A stretch of DNA of 64,000 nucleotides from Bacillus sp. 1780r2a1 (GCA_024134725.1 CP099863.1:442001-506000), one strand, 5' to 3'. Shown: positions 53,197 to 62,041, numbered from the stretch's first letter. Notes: a model not told the origin generated them from the sequence alone. Made by a program: numbers and translations.

Positions 53197-53875
53197 AATT
53201 ATTTATAATAATGCCATCGCTCATACGAATCACCCGATTTGTATAGGTAAGCATTTCTTCATCATGCGTAACGATGAGCGTGGTGATTTTTAGGGACTCT
53301 GTTAACTTTTGTAAAAGGACCATGATGTCTTTTGAACGCTTTGAATCAAGGCTTGCCGTTGGTTCATCAGCAAATAATACTTTTGGTTTGTGGATGATGG
53401 CTCGAGCAATTGCGACGCGCTGTTTTTCTCCTCCTGATAAAGAAGGAGGGTATGCGCTCTTTCGATGCTCCATTTCTACAAGTTTTAAGATATGCTGTAC
53501 TTCTTGCTTCTTTTCTCGTTTTGACATTGATACTTCGGCTACGTCTAACATTAAGAGAAGCTGTTCTTCAACCGTCAAAAATGGCACAAGGTGAGCAAAT
53601 TGAAACACAAACCCAAACTTGCTTGCACGCAGTTTCCGTATTTGTTCAGGTTTCATGGTTACCAAGTCATTTCCTTCAAATATAATGTGTCCGCTCGATG
53701 CGGACTGTAGTCCAGCTGCAATTGTGAGAAGCGTGCTTTTTCCAGAACCTGATGCACCAACAAGAGCCGTAATTTCACCTTCTTTTAATGAAAGCTTAAT
53801 TCCTTTTAAAATATCTTCCGTTTGTTCGCCGCTTAGAAACGATTTTTTTACATCTTTTATTGTAAAAGTCGTCAT
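53195..53875 (-). CDS. hrtA: HrtA-like haem-efflux ABC ATPase
   Basis: 226 aa, MacB/LolD type. Walker [12 protein letters not shown], signature [14 protein letters not shown], Walker B VLFADEPTASLD, switch His in VTHDEE. It follows its permease by 1 bp. With the HssRS-type two-component system next to it, the pair matches HrtA, which drives removal of toxic haem or related membrane compounds. Confidence 0.85.
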   Translation of the reverse strand: MTTFTIKDVKKSFLSGEQTEDILKGIKLSLKEGEITALVGASGSGKSTLLTIAAGLQSASSGHIIFEGNDLVTMKPEQIRKLRASKFGFVFQFAHLVPFLTVEEQLLLMLDVAEVSMSKREKKQEVQHILKLVEMEHRKSAYPPSLSGGEKQRVAIARAIIHKPKVLFADEPTASLDSKRSKDIMVLLQKLTESLKITTLIVTHDEEMLTYTNRVIRMSDGIIINN

Positions 53876-53876
53876 T

Positions 53877-54911
53877 TTACATCTCTCCTTGCTGAATTGC
53901 TTTTAAAGGTTCAATCTTTTTAATTTGTATACCAGATAACGTCGAGCCGATAAAGCCAATAGTCAAAAACACACCAGCAAGCTGAAGAGTAGTTAGAACA
54001 GGTAAGCTAAACGGCATTCCTTCAGGTGCTATTAGGTTGAATAGCTGACTACATGTAATGGCTAATACAATAGAAGCAGCAGTGATAATCAGCATTTGCG
54101 TCCACATGATGGTAAACAGCCTGCTCGTTTTCATTCCAATTGCTTTTAGAATTCCGTACAGTCCAATTTTTTGAACGTTCATCATATAAAAGAAAATGGC
54201 AAACAGCATACCGCTAATAATAATTAAAAACCAAATGATCATATTCAATGACATTTGTTCAGCACTGTAGCTTGGGATGGTACTTAAAAATTCTTTGTTT
54301 GAAAAAGATTGAAGACCATTAAAAGATGGAGCTTCATCTATGTTTGGTAAGAAAATTAGCTGCATCTCTTTTGTGGCAAACATTCTTTGATAGTCTCTCT
54401 CATTAATGTAAGCAACGGGTGTATGATTATATTTGGCTTCATCGACAAAGCCTTTCACCATAAACGTCCCATCATATTGGTCGTGAGTAAGGGTGTCGCC
54501 AACTTTGATTCCTTCTTTTTTCAAAGAAGCGTCTAGTACAACTTCACCTTGATTTAGATTTGGAAATAGCTTTGAATCCGTTGATGTGACAAAGGAAACA
54601 CTACGTTGTTTATCTCGTTCATCATTTACAAAACCCATTCCAATTGAAAAAGCTACAGCACCTTTATAATCTTTTAGAACACTCTCCTGAACAGAACGGT
54701 CAATTGACGAGAGGTTATACGTTTCTTCTGCTTCTTCCGTCATGTAGAACTGTCCGTCAGGCAAATTTTTAATGAGTGCTGCGTTATCCTGCGATAGACC
54801 ATTTGCAAGGCCTGAAATAATAAAAGTTAAAAAGCTTACAAGAAAGATAATGGAACCTAGTATAAGAAATTTTGCTTTGTTTTTTTTGATTTCTTTCCAT
54901 GCGATGTTCAT
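53877..54911 (-). CDS. hrtB: HrtB-like FtsX-family ABC permease
   Basis: 344 aa from ATG 54911 (TTGGAGGAG upstream). One N-terminal helix, a large extracytoplasmic domain of about 200 residues, and three C-terminal helices, as in HrtB and MacB. The MNIAWKEIKKNKAKFLIL entry and GLYGILKAIGMKTSRLF loop are typical. An HssR-type direct repeat lies 46 bp before the start. Confidence 0.85.
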   Translation of the reverse strand: MNIAWKEIKKNKAKFLILGSIIFLVSFLTFIISGLANGLSQDNAALIKNLPDGQFYMTEEAEETYNLSSIDRSVQESVLKDYKGAVAFSIGMGFVNDERDKQRSVSFVTSTDSKLFPNLNQGEVVLDASLKKEGIKVGDTLTHDQYDGTFMVKGFVDEAKYNHTPVAYINERDYQRMFATKEMQLIFLPNIDEAPSFNGLQSFSNKEFLSTIPSYSAEQMSLNMIIWFLIIISGMLFAIFFYMMNVQKIGLYGILKAIGMKTSRLFTIMWTQMLIITAASIVLAITCSQLFNLIAPEGMPFSLPVLTTLQLAGVFLTIGFIGSTLSGIQIKKIEPLKAIQQGEM

Positions 54912-54956
54912 CAAAATCTCCTCCAATTTGATTTCGTACTTTTAGTGTATAAGCCT

Positions 54957-54976
54957 TTTATGAATGGACCATGAAC
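54957..54976 (-). promoter_or_regulatory. HssR-type direct repeat upstream of hrtB
   Basis: On the minus strand GTTCATGGT-CC-ATTCATAAA, close to the staphylococcal HssR box GTTCATATT-N2-GTTCATATT. Spacing and place are as expected for activation of hrtBA. Confidence 0.7.
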
Positions 54977-54989
54977 GGAAGGTTACAAA

Positions 54990-55021
54990 TGAAAAAAGCC
55001 ACATCCAGTGGGATGTAGCTT
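54990..55021 (-). terminator. Terminator of hssRS
   Basis: Minus-strand AGCTACATCC/GGATGTGGCT then T6, overlapping the hssS stop. It separates hssRS from the separately regulated hrtBA unit. Confidence 0.8.
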
Positions 55022-56400
55022 CAGGAGATGGGAAGTTCAATTTGAAATAACGTGCCTTTTCCTTCTTGACTGTCTACCGTAATTTCTCCGTTATGAAGCT
55101 TCACAATTGTTGAAACAATTGAAAGCCCAAGCCCAGTTCCTTCTACGGTTTGTGAACGAGCGGTATCAGCACGATAAAAGCGATCAAAGATACGCTTTTC
55201 CTGTGAAGTGCTTAAACCAATTCCTGTATCTTGGAACGAGACTATCAAATAATCATCAGCAACTTTCATTGAAACATCAATCGTTCCACCTGGTTTATTA
55301 TATTTCATCGCATTTGTTAATAGGTTATCCCACACCGTGCTTAGCAGCGAAGGGTCTCCTACAATCGTAATGTCTGGAAGAGAATAAGTAATCATCAATT
55401 CTCGTTCACGAATTGCCCATTGGTGCGTTTGAATTAAATCTTCAATTTGCTTTCCGATATGAAAGCGTTGAGGCTTCATAATATCTTCGTTTCGATCAAG
55501 GGAAGCAAGAAGCAACAGCTGTTGGGTTAAAATCGATAATCGAGTAATTTCACTATTAATAACGGAGATATATTGCCTTTTTTCATCGTTTGTTAAGTTT
55601 TCTTGTTCCAAAAGGCCGGTATACCCTTTAATAGTGGACAGTGGAGATTGAATGTCATGAGAGATATTTGAAATAAATTCTTTTCGCATCTCATCAAGCT
55701 GTTCTAACTTTTGAGCCATTTGTAAAAAGCTTTTTGAGAGTTCACCAAGCTCATCGTTTCGCTTCATTTGAAGCTTAGGCTGGAAGTTTCCAGCCGCTAA
55801 TACTTTTGTGGCTGCTGTTAGGCTCGAAATCGGTTTTACCAAATAGTTCGTACTAAATAAAACAAGAATAATACTAAGTAAAATAGTAAGTGCCAATAGC
55901 CATGCTAGCAATAGATGCATTTCATTGAACAAAAGCTTGATGTCTGGTCGTAAAAAGAGGGCATACGACTTACTGTCATGCGTAATTGGAACACCGATTG
56001 TATTGGTAAGTTCATTTGCAAAAAAGCCTGTTACAAACGTTTGCTTGGGGAACTGGCGCATTCCATGATAGATATCACCATTTAAAACCTTTGCTTTCAC
56101 TTCATTTTTTAATGCTGTATCTCGGAATGCTGCTCCGAAAAAATGATCGCGTTCATCTGTATCAACAAGATAAATTTGATAGCCTACTTCAGCGATATTC
56201 TCAAGGTAATTCGTCAATTGAATATTTGGGTTTTCATTGATGAACTCAGCAATATCGAGAGCAATCTCTGTATTCTTAGCATCGTTTGATGGCTTTAGCT
56301 TTTGCTGGTAGTAAAGGTTTGAACCTAAAAAAGCTAATACACTGCTAAGCACCATAATGCTAGCGGTAACAACAACAAATTTACTATAAAGAGATTTCAT
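55021..56400 (-). CDS. hssS: HssS-like haem-responsive sensor histidine kinase
   Basis: 459 aa. Helix 1 at about 8-28, an outside sensor domain of about 130 residues, helix 2 near 165-187, HAMP, HisKA (EFISNISHDIQSPLSTIKGYTGLL, His 248 region) and HATPase. The sensor carries blocks shared with staphylococcal HssS: LKPSNDAK, FRDTALKNEV, DIYHGM, TFVTGFF and LFLRPDI. The ATG overlaps the hssR stop by 4 bases. Confidence 0.88.
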   Translation of the reverse strand: MKSLYSKFVVVTASIMVLSSVLAFLGSNLYYQQKLKPSNDAKNTEIALDIAEFINENPNIQLTNYLENIAEVGYQIYLVDTDERDHFFGAAFRDTALKNEVKAKVLNGDIYHGMRQFPKQTFVTGFFANELTNTIGVPITHDSKSYALFLRPDIKLLFNEMHLLLAWLLALTILLSIILVLFSTNYLVKPISSLTAATKVLAAGNFQPKLQMKRNDELGELSKSFLQMAQKLEQLDEMRKEFISNISHDIQSPLSTIKGYTGLLEQENLTNDEKRQYISVINSEITRLSILTQQLLLLASLDRNEDIMKPQRFHIGKQIEDLIQTHQWAIRERELMITYSLPDITIVGDPSLLSTVWDNLLTNAMKYNKPGGTIDVSMKVADDYLIVSFQDTGIGLSTSQEKRIFDRFYRADTARSQTVEGTGLGLSIVSTIVKLHNGEITVDSQEGKGTLFQIELPIS

Positions 56401-57077
56401 GATTGTTTTGTCTCCAACGAATAGCCAACTCCACGGACCGTTTTGATATGAAAGTCGTCTGTCAAACCGGCAAAGCGCTCCCGCAGACGCTTAATGTGAA
56501 CATCTACAGTTCTCGAGTCTCCTTCATAATCAAGGCCCCATACATGTTCAATTAAATTTTCTCTGGAAAAAACGCGCATCGAATTAGTGGCGAGAAAAGC
56601 AAGTAGCTCAAATTCTCGCAGGGGTAAAAGCAGTGTTTTTGTTCTCACCTTGACTTCGTAGCTCTTCTTATTAATGCTTGTCTGTCCTAACTTAATAACG
56701 AAAGCATCTTCTTCCTTGTCATATCTTCGTAAGAGCGCTTGAATCCTAAACAGTAGCTCTTTTGGTTCAAACGGCTTTACGAGATAATCATCTGTTCCAG
56801 CTGAAAAGCCTTGTTCTTTATCTTCAATCTGGCTCTTTGCAGTGAGCAAAATAACGGGAATATCGTATAAGCGACGAATTTCTCTCGTCAGGGTATAGCC
56901 ATCTACAAAAGGCATCATTACATCAACGACTGCTAAATTAACGTTTTCCTTCTGTAACCTTTCTAGCGCTTCGCTTCCATGCTTCGCTTGTAACACATCA
57001 TAACCAGCTTGTGATAGGTGAATAGTTACAAGCTTAAGAATATGTAAATCATCATCGACAAGTAGAATTTTTTTCAT
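56397..57077 (-). CDS. hssR: HssR-like OmpR-family response regulator
   Basis: 226 aa. Receiver with DDD, phosphoacceptor Asp 52 in VVDVMMP and Lys in LVKPFEPKEL; winged helix ending DSRTVDVHIKRLRERFAGL and VRGVGYSLE. Together with HssS it should activate hrtBA through the direct repeat at 54957. Confidence 0.88.
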   Translation of the reverse strand: MKKILLVDDDLHILKLVTIHLSQAGYDVLQAKHGSEALERLQKENVNLAVVDVMMPFVDGYTLTREIRRLYDIPVILLTAKSQIEDKEQGFSAGTDDYLVKPFEPKELLFRIQALLRRYDKEEDAFVIKLGQTSINKKSYEVKVRTKTLLLPLREFELLAFLATNSMRVFSRENLIEHVWGLDYEGDSRTVDVHIKRLRERFAGLTDDFHIKTVRGVGYSLETKQS

Positions 57078-57159
57078 AGTAGTTCCTCGTTTTCTTTTGA
57101 AAAATCTTGTGTCTTAAACATATCGTTTGAGGAAGGAATTTTCAACTGCAGAAGAAGGG

Positions 57160-57363
57160 CTATAACTTAGAGCGTATGCCCCAAATGACAAGAAGTCCAA
57201 TGTTAACTGGTAGGCTCAATGCTAAGAAAAGAGGAAAATATCGCTTTGGCTCGTCACCAAATTCTAAAGTAGCAATCAATTCAATAACGAGGTTACCGCA
57301 TGTGATACACAACATAATGATTAGATAAGAAACGACGTACTCTTGAAAGAGGCGGGTGAACAT
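57160..57363 (-). CDS. Small two-helix membrane protein
   Basis: 67 aa with two hydrophobic helices (VSYLIIMLCITCGNLVIELIA; FPLFLALSLPVNIGLLVIWGI) and a short charged loop. Weak AGGAGAA-like site upstream of the start. Lies 82 bp upstream of hssR on the same strand. No family recognised. Confidence 0.55.
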   Translation of the reverse strand: MFTRLFQEYVVSYLIIMLCITCGNLVIELIATLEFGDEPKRYFPLFLALSLPVNIGLLVIWGIRSKL

Positions 57364-57806
57364 AGGAGAAAGTAGAAGTAGAATCTTAAGCTACTGAAAT
57401 GTTCCTCTATAAAATAGATTTAACCTTTTTAAGGACGACTCTGTCTGCATATGTTATTCTCCTTTACAAGAATCTTCTGTTTTGTGGTAACACTATGTAA
57501 CAAGGGAACAAAAGATAAGATTTGAAAGGTTGAGATGAGAGATACGTAAGAATTATTCTCTCCAACAAAAAAGTGCACAGAATGTTAGGTGTTTTTGTAG
57601 ATGTAAGGAAGGAAAACAAATTGAATGTATTAGTAGCCATGAATAAAGCAACTTCTTGTAAGATCCAGAGCTATCGTAGAATGAAAGCAATAATACTAAT
57701 TCATCAACGTTTGGCAGTGAAAGTTGAATTCCTGTCACTGAAAACTAAAGAACACCGTGTAAAAGTTTAGTTGGAATTACTTCTACACGGTTTTTTTTAT
57801 AAGAAT
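57364..57806. other. 440-bp stretch without a confident gene
   Basis: Only short overlapping frames on both strands with no good ribosome site or recognisable protein. A plus-strand terminator-type hairpin (57755-57762 with 57785-57792, then T8) sits near the right end, which hints at an unrecognised short transcript. Confidence 0.5.
57755..57799 (+). terminator. Orphan plus-strand terminator
   Basis: ACCGTGTA/TACACGGT stem with a 22-nt loop and T8 tail. No plus-strand gene is recognised upstream. Confidence 0.6.
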
Positions 57807-58241
57807 TTATATATCTCTGCGCCAAGCCTCAACAAAAGCAGCTGTAAGAAACGTGCACGCTCCCCATAGAATCCAAGCAGCTCCAAGTGTAATTTCATCG
57901 TAGGAAGAACCGTACAAAGTTGGCCCCCATGTGATAAAAATCCCGTCAAAAAAAGTGGCAACTGCTAGACCAAAGCTAACACCGGGCACAATTTGTGGAG
58001 CGGATAAGCCAACTAGTTTAACCATGAACCTAACAGATAGCCAAGAAATAAGAATTCCAGCTCCAAATGAGAAAATGCTAGCAGTTGGTCCGAAAAAACC
58101 AAAAGCAGAACCAAACTTAACACACATTGCACCGACAAACCAAAAAATAACACCTACAGCTGTTAGTAAAAATATTTGCTTTTGGGTTAATAGATACGGC
58201 TTATCTCTTGAAAAAGTAACGCTTTTAACAGGCTGACTCAT
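57807..58241 (-). CDS. Four-helix membrane protein of unknown function, TetR-controlled
   Basis: 144 aa from ATG 58241 (TTGGAGGTT upstream; the frame extends to 58256 through the ribosome site). Four helices and a short basic tail (VEAWRRDI). Divergent from a TetR regulator with two palindromes between them, so it is probably induced by the regulator's ligand. Possibly a small exporter or membrane stress protein; no family recognised. Confidence 0.72.
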   Translation of the reverse strand: MSQPVKSVTFSRDKPYLLTQKQIFLLTAVGVIFWFVGAMCVKFGSAFGFFGPTASIFSFGAGILISWLSVRFMVKLVGLSAPQIVPGVSFGLAVATFFDGIFITWGPTLYGSSYDEITLGAAWILWGACTFLTAAFVEAWRRDI

Positions 58242-58260
58242 GTACATAACCTCCAAGTAT

Positions 58261-58307
58261 AATTATGTAGTGTTTGCTACATAATTAAAATGTAGCATAT
58301 ACTACAT
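58261..58307. promoter_or_regulatory. Two TetR-type operators in tandem
   Basis: AATTATGTAG-TGTTTG-CTACATAATT (58261-58286, 10-bp arms) and ATGTAG-CATATA-CTACAT (58290-58307). Both have the same core ATGTAG-N6-CTACAT. They fill the space between the divergent genes. Confidence 0.75.
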
Positions 58308-58332
58308 AAAAACACAAGAAGGAACTGATCGC

Positions 58333-58881
58333 ATGAAAAAAGGAGAAAAAAGAAAAAATCAGATCGTTCAAGATATATCAATATATATTCTTGAAAATGG
58401 GGTGCAAACAGCTACTTTACGAAATTTAGCAGAAGCTGCAAGCACGAGTGATCGCATGCTCATGCACTATTTTAGGGATAAGGAAGAACTACTAACAGTA
58501 GCTTTAAATTCTATTACTGATGAGTTCATTACAATATTGGATAGTGCACGCACAGAGCAAAAAAATTTTGTTGATTTACTACCTTATCTACGCGAAATGA
58601 TGAAACACCCGGGCATTAAACCCTACATTAAGCTATGCTTAGAGCTTGCTGCTATTGCAGCAAAAAAAGAAGAACCTTTTTACTCAGTTGGAAATCAAAT
58701 GTGTGCTACATTTTTGGACTGTATTACACGAGAAATTAAGGTGGATAGTGAAGAGGAGCGAGACGAGCTATCTGCTCTTACGCTAGTGATGATTGAAGGG
58801 TTTGTTTTTTTAGATGCGCTTGATTACCATGAACAGATTGACAAATCAATTAAAGGTATTGGTCGACTCATAAAGGGTTAA
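58333..58881 (+). CDS. TetR-family regulator
   Basis: 182 aa. Helix-turn-helix TLRNLAEAASTSDRMLMHYFRDKEELLTVALN at residues about 24-55. The start lies after AAGGAACTGATCGC. The double operator immediately upstream argues for autoregulation and control of the divergent membrane gene. Ligand unknown. Confidence 0.88.
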   Translation: MKKGEKRKNQIVQDISIYILENGVQTATLRNLAEAASTSDRMLMHYFRDKEELLTVALNSITDEFITILDSARTEQKNFVDLLPYLREMMKHPGIKPYIKLCLELAAIAAKKEEPFYSVGNQMCATFLDCITREIKVDSEEERDELSALTLVMIEGFVFLDALDYHEQIDKSIKGIGRLIKG

Positions 58882-59016
58882 AAATAAATAATTCGTTTAA
58901 GCTTCATCGTAAAGTCGGTGAAGTGACAATTATTAAAAGCTAAATAGTTGTATTCTGTAATCAAATTCATTACCATGACACATAGAAATTGATTAGAGAA
59001 GAAAGGTGGATGTATC

Positions 59017-59688
59017 ATGAGCAACGAAGCAAAGAAACAAGAAATTCTAGATGCGTTTCATTTTCGTCACGCAACGAAAGAGTTTGATTCGACAAAGAAA
59101 GTGTCAGATGAAGACTTTCGTTTCATTATGGAAACAGGGCGTTTATCTCCAAGTTCATTAGGTTATGAGGCATGGAAGTTTTTAGTGATTGAGAACGAAG
59201 ACCTAAAACGTCGCTTGAAAGAAGTTTCATGGGGCGCGCAAGGACAACTGCCAACAGCAAGTCATTTTGTTATCATTCTAGCGCGTACGGATGCACGCTA
59301 TGACTCAGAATACGCAATGAATCATCAAAAAAAGGTTAAAGAGATGCCAGAAGATGTGTTAGAGTCGGTTTTACCACGATTCAGAGCGTTCCAAGAAGAA
59401 GACGCTCGTTTATTTGAAAGTGACCGTTCGCTGTTTGACTGGGCAAGTAAGCAAACGTATATCGCACTTGGAAACATGATGACAGCAGCAGCGCAAATTG
59501 GTGTTGATTCTTGTCCAATTGAAGGCTTTAATTATGAAAAAACGCATGAGCTTTTAAAAGAGCAAGGACTTCTTGAGAATGGCCAATACGATATCTCTGT
59601 TATGGTTGCATTTGGTTACCGTCTTGAAAATCCACAGCGTGAGAAAACAAGAAGAGAATTTGACGATGTAGTGCAGTGGGTAAAATAA
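59017..59688 (+). CDS. Nitroreductase-family NAD(P)H oxidoreductase (YfkO-like)
   Basis: 223 aa, FMN enzyme. FHFRHATKEFDSTKKVSDEDFRFIMETGRLSPSSLGYEAWKFLVIE is the typical N-terminal FMN-binding region; QIGVDSCPIEGF and VAFGYRLENPQREKTRR follow. AGAAAGGTGG before ATG 59017. Likely reduces quinones or nitro compounds. Confidence 0.92.
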   Translation: MSNEAKKQEILDAFHFRHATKEFDSTKKVSDEDFRFIMETGRLSPSSLGYEAWKFLVIENEDLKRRLKEVSWGAQGQLPTASHFVIILARTDARYDSEYAMNHQKKVKEMPEDVLESVLPRFRAFQEEDARLFESDRSLFDWASKQTYIALGNMMTAAAQIGVDSCPIEGFNYEKTHELLKEQGLLENGQYDISVMVAFGYRLENPQREKTRREFDDVVQWVK

Positions 59689-59696
59689 GTCATAGT

Positions 59697-59732
59697 AAAA
59701 AGCAGCTTCTATTATAAGATGCTGCTTTTTTT
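59697..59732 (+). terminator. Intrinsic terminator
   Basis: AAAAAGCAGC/GCTGCTTTTTTT, with a 14-nt loop, ending the nitroreductase transcript. Confidence 0.8.
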
Positions 59733-59773
59733 GTTTGAATATATGTTAAAATATAGAAAAAGGGTGATGGACT

Positions 59774-59974
59774 ATTAAAAAAATAACAAATCTTCAAAGG
59801 CTATCTGTTATTTCTTCTGTCGTACTTGTCGTAGGAGCATCACTTGTGTTTTCAGAGTCCTACTTTAATAATAAAGAGCTGCGTACGCTAACGAACTCTT
59901 GTTTTGATAGTGGTGGAATGCCCAATGTTGAGCTAGGAACGCTCAATGCAGTATTGTCGTTTGAATGCAAATAA
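59774..59974 (+). CDS. 66-codon small secreted or membrane-anchored protein with an apparent ATT start
   Basis: The frame has no ATG, GTG or TTG at its head: a TGA stop lies two codons before ATT 59774, and AGGGTGATGG sits at ribosome-site distance from that ATT. From there it reads KKITNLQRLSVISSVVLVVG, one membrane or signal helix, then a short domain with two Cys (NSCFD and FECK). Either ATT is used as a rare start or a former ATG has mutated and the gene is dead. It is followed by lysE after 18 bp. Family unknown. Confidence 0.5.
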   Translation: MKKITNLQRLSVISSVVLVVGASLVFSESYFNNKELRTLTNSCFDSGGMPNVELGTLNAVLSFECK

Positions 59975-59992
59975 TACATAGGAGTTTTGACA

Positions 59993-60616
59993 ATGGATTT
60001 CTTAATTTGGCTATCTTTTTTAGGAGCAGCTCTATTGCTTACAATTATGCCAGGGCCAGACAATTTATTTGTGCTTGCTCAGAGTATTTCTAATGGGAAA
60101 AATGCGGGTATTGCGACGTCGTTTGGTTTATGTACAGGTCTAATTGTTCATATTTCAGCGACGATTTTAGGCGTAAGCGCACTTTTATATCAATCGTCTA
60201 TTGCATTTTCTATCATTAAATATGCAGGTGCCGCTTATTTACTGTATTTAGCTTATAAAGCATTTACAGCAAAAAGTTCTCCTTTAGAGGTAGAGAAGAC
60301 TCAACAAGTAAGCTATGGTGCACTCTACAAAAAAGGAATTATCATGAATATCTTGAACCCAAAGGTATCCCTGTTTTTTCTGGCATTTTTACCACAGTTT
60401 GTTACTGATAGCCATGGAAGTGCAGCATTTCAAATGCTCGTATATGGCATTACGTTTTTAGTTCAAGCGCTTTTTGTCTTTGTATTAATCAGTTTATTTG
60501 CTGGAAAAGTAGGAACAGTCTTACGTAAACGGCCAGCTGTTTCACGAAACGTTAACTGGATTGAAGGCTCGCTATTTGCACTGATTGGATTAAAGATTGC
60601 GCTGAGCGAAAAGTGA
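59993..60616 (+). CDS. LysE/RhtB-family amino acid exporter
   Basis: 207 aa from ATG 59993 (TAGGAG upstream; TTG 59987 is in frame but not better). Six helices; the family entry GAALLLTIMPGPDNLFVLAQSISNGKNAGIATSFGLCTG and the central KKGIIMNILNPKVSLFFLAFLPQF are diagnostic. Exports an amino acid; substrate unknown. Confidence 0.92.
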   Translation: MDFLIWLSFLGAALLLTIMPGPDNLFVLAQSISNGKNAGIATSFGLCTGLIVHISATILGVSALLYQSSIAFSIIKYAGAAYLLYLAYKAFTAKSSPLEVEKTQQVSYGALYKKGIIMNILNPKVSLFFLAFLPQFVTDSHGSAAFQMLVYGITFLVQALFVFVLISLFAGKVGTVLRKRPAVSRNVNWIEGSLFALIGLKIALSEK

Positions 60617-60652
60617 ATGTACTACGCGCTATTTGATTTATTCTTTACTACC

Positions 60653-60690
60653 AAAAACACCAAGGTGAACATACACCTTGGTGTTTTTTA
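60653..60690. terminator. Bidirectional intrinsic terminator
   Basis: AAAAACACCAAGGTG/CACCTTGGTGTTTTT, 6-nt loop, between lysE and the convergent yfmQ-like gene. Confidence 0.85.
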
Positions 60691-61119
60691 TGATACATAC
60701 ATGTTTGTTTGAAATTCGTCTGAAAGCATGCGATAAGCGAGTACTTTCTTTTTAAATTTTTTCACTACATCCACATGATCGCTGTAGCTGTATATAAACA
60801 GTTCAAAGGTATGCTTGCCGTGTACACTGTGAATAATAACGGGAGTTTCATTTTGCTCAAGGTTGAGATAGTGAGTTCGATTCCCATCGTGTACGTAGTA
60901 CTGATCTAGAAACGTCGCTTTGTTAAAGGCTTCAATAATTTGTGTTTTCTCTTCACCTTCAATTGTGCTGCCATTTCTCTTCACAACAGCTGAATCTATC
61001 GATAAGGTAGGGTGTAGCTTAAATTTACCGTGAAGCCACTCTACGACTGGGGTAGGAAGGCATGTAATTAAAAGTTTAAGAGCGCTGACAACAACAATAA
61101 CAATAACTGTCCAGAACAT
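60688..61119 (-). CDS. yfmQ: YfmQ-family protein
   Basis: 143 aa. One N-terminal helix, then a soluble domain (TPVVEWLHGKFKLHPTLS, FNKATFLDQYYVHDGNRTHYLNLEQ). Length and layout match YfmQ of Bacillus, whose role is unknown. A weak GGAGATGA-like site precedes the start. The next stretch, 61120-61360, shows nothing beyond promoter-like AT-rich sequence. Confidence 0.75.
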   Translation of the reverse strand: MFWTVIVIVVVSALKLLITCLPTPVVEWLHGKFKLHPTLSIDSAVVKRNGSTIEGEEKTQIIEAFNKATFLDQYYVHDGNRTHYLNLEQNETPVIIHSVHGKHTFELFIYSYSDHVDVVKKFKKKVLAYRMLSDEFQTNMYVS

Positions 61120-61360
61120 CTTATGTCATCTCCAATAATTAAAAGTAAGAATGCATCCTTTATTTTACCACGGAATAAATGCACAAATTTAGTCTATTAT
61201 GTGAAGGTTTTTATCAGAAAATATTTTTAATTTATTTCGAGAGGCTAATTATTTTACAAAACGAGAAAATGAGAGTAAGGTAGTAAAAGTTGCATTAATA
61301 AAAGTAGATAACTTTAAGTAAGCACTTATATAAAAATAACCATAAGAGGAGAGATTTAAC

Positions 61361-61990
61361 ATGCAAACAACAAATGACTTCAATAAAATTTTAAAAGAGC
61401 GACGTTCAATTAAACGCTACGATCCAACTGTAAAAATCAGTCGCGAGGAAATGGAAGAAATTCTAACTGTGGCAACAACTGCACCATCTTCAGTTAACAT
61501 GCAGCCATGGCGCTTTTTAGTAATTGAAAGCGATGAAGCAAAAGCACAGCTTGCAGAGCTTGCGAAGTTTAACAGTACTCAAGTTGAAACATCTGCAGCT
61601 GTTATTGCGGTATTTGGAGATATTCAAAACGTTGAATACTTCGATGAAATTTATGACAAGGCAGTAGAAGTAGGCTATATGCCAAAAGACGTAAAAGACA
61701 ATATTAAACAAGCATTTTCTTCATACTTTGAAACAATTTCAACTGAAGATATGAAAGATGTTGTCTTAATTGACGGTGGGCTTGTATCTATGCAAATCAT
61801 GCTAGCAGCACGTGCCTACGGATATGATACAAACCCAATTGGTGGATATGAAAAAGAGAAGGTAACAGAAGTGTTCGGAATGGATAAAGAACGACATGTA
61901 CCAGTGATGCTTATTTCAATCGGTAAAGCAGCTGATGAAGGTCATCCATCAGTTCGTTTACCAATCAATCGCGTAGCAGAGTGGAAATAA
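61361..61990 (+). CDS. Nitroreductase-family protein (YdgI/YodC-like)
   Basis: 209 aa, FMN-dependent. LKERRSIKRYDPTVKISREEMEEILTVATTAPSSVNMQPWRFLVIE is the classical nitroreductase entry; YGYDTNPIGGYEKEKV and LISIGKAADEGHPSVRLP follow. AGAGGAGAG before ATG 61361. Second nitroreductase in 2.5 kb, from a different subgroup than the first. Confidence 0.92.
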   Translation: MQTTNDFNKILKERRSIKRYDPTVKISREEMEEILTVATTAPSSVNMQPWRFLVIESDEAKAQLAELAKFNSTQVETSAAVIAVFGDIQNVEYFDEIYDKAVEVGYMPKDVKDNIKQAFSSYFETISTEDMKDVVLIDGGLVSMQIMLAARAYGYDTNPIGGYEKEKVTEVFGMDKERHVPVMLISIGKAADEGHPSVRLPINRVAEWK

Positions 61991-61996
61991 TAGTGG

Positions 61997-62028
61997 AAAA
62001 GCCTGAGATAGTTCTCAGGCTTTTTTTA
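61997..62028. terminator. Intrinsic terminator
   Basis: AAAAGCCTGAGA/TCTCAGGCTTTTTTT; short loop. Works for the nitroreductase and possibly for the convergent chemoreceptor gene. Confidence 0.8.
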
Positions 62029-62041
62029 GTATAAAACGTCC

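Noticed and set aside
53274-53594. Plus-strand frames opposite hrtA
   Set aside because: Complement of a fully intact ABC ATPase; no motif and no ribosome site.
57573-57770. 65-codon plus-strand frame
   Set aside because: Runs into the terminator hairpin, overlaps an equally long minus-strand frame, and has no ribosome site or recognisable protein pattern; kept only as part of the orphan-terminator note.
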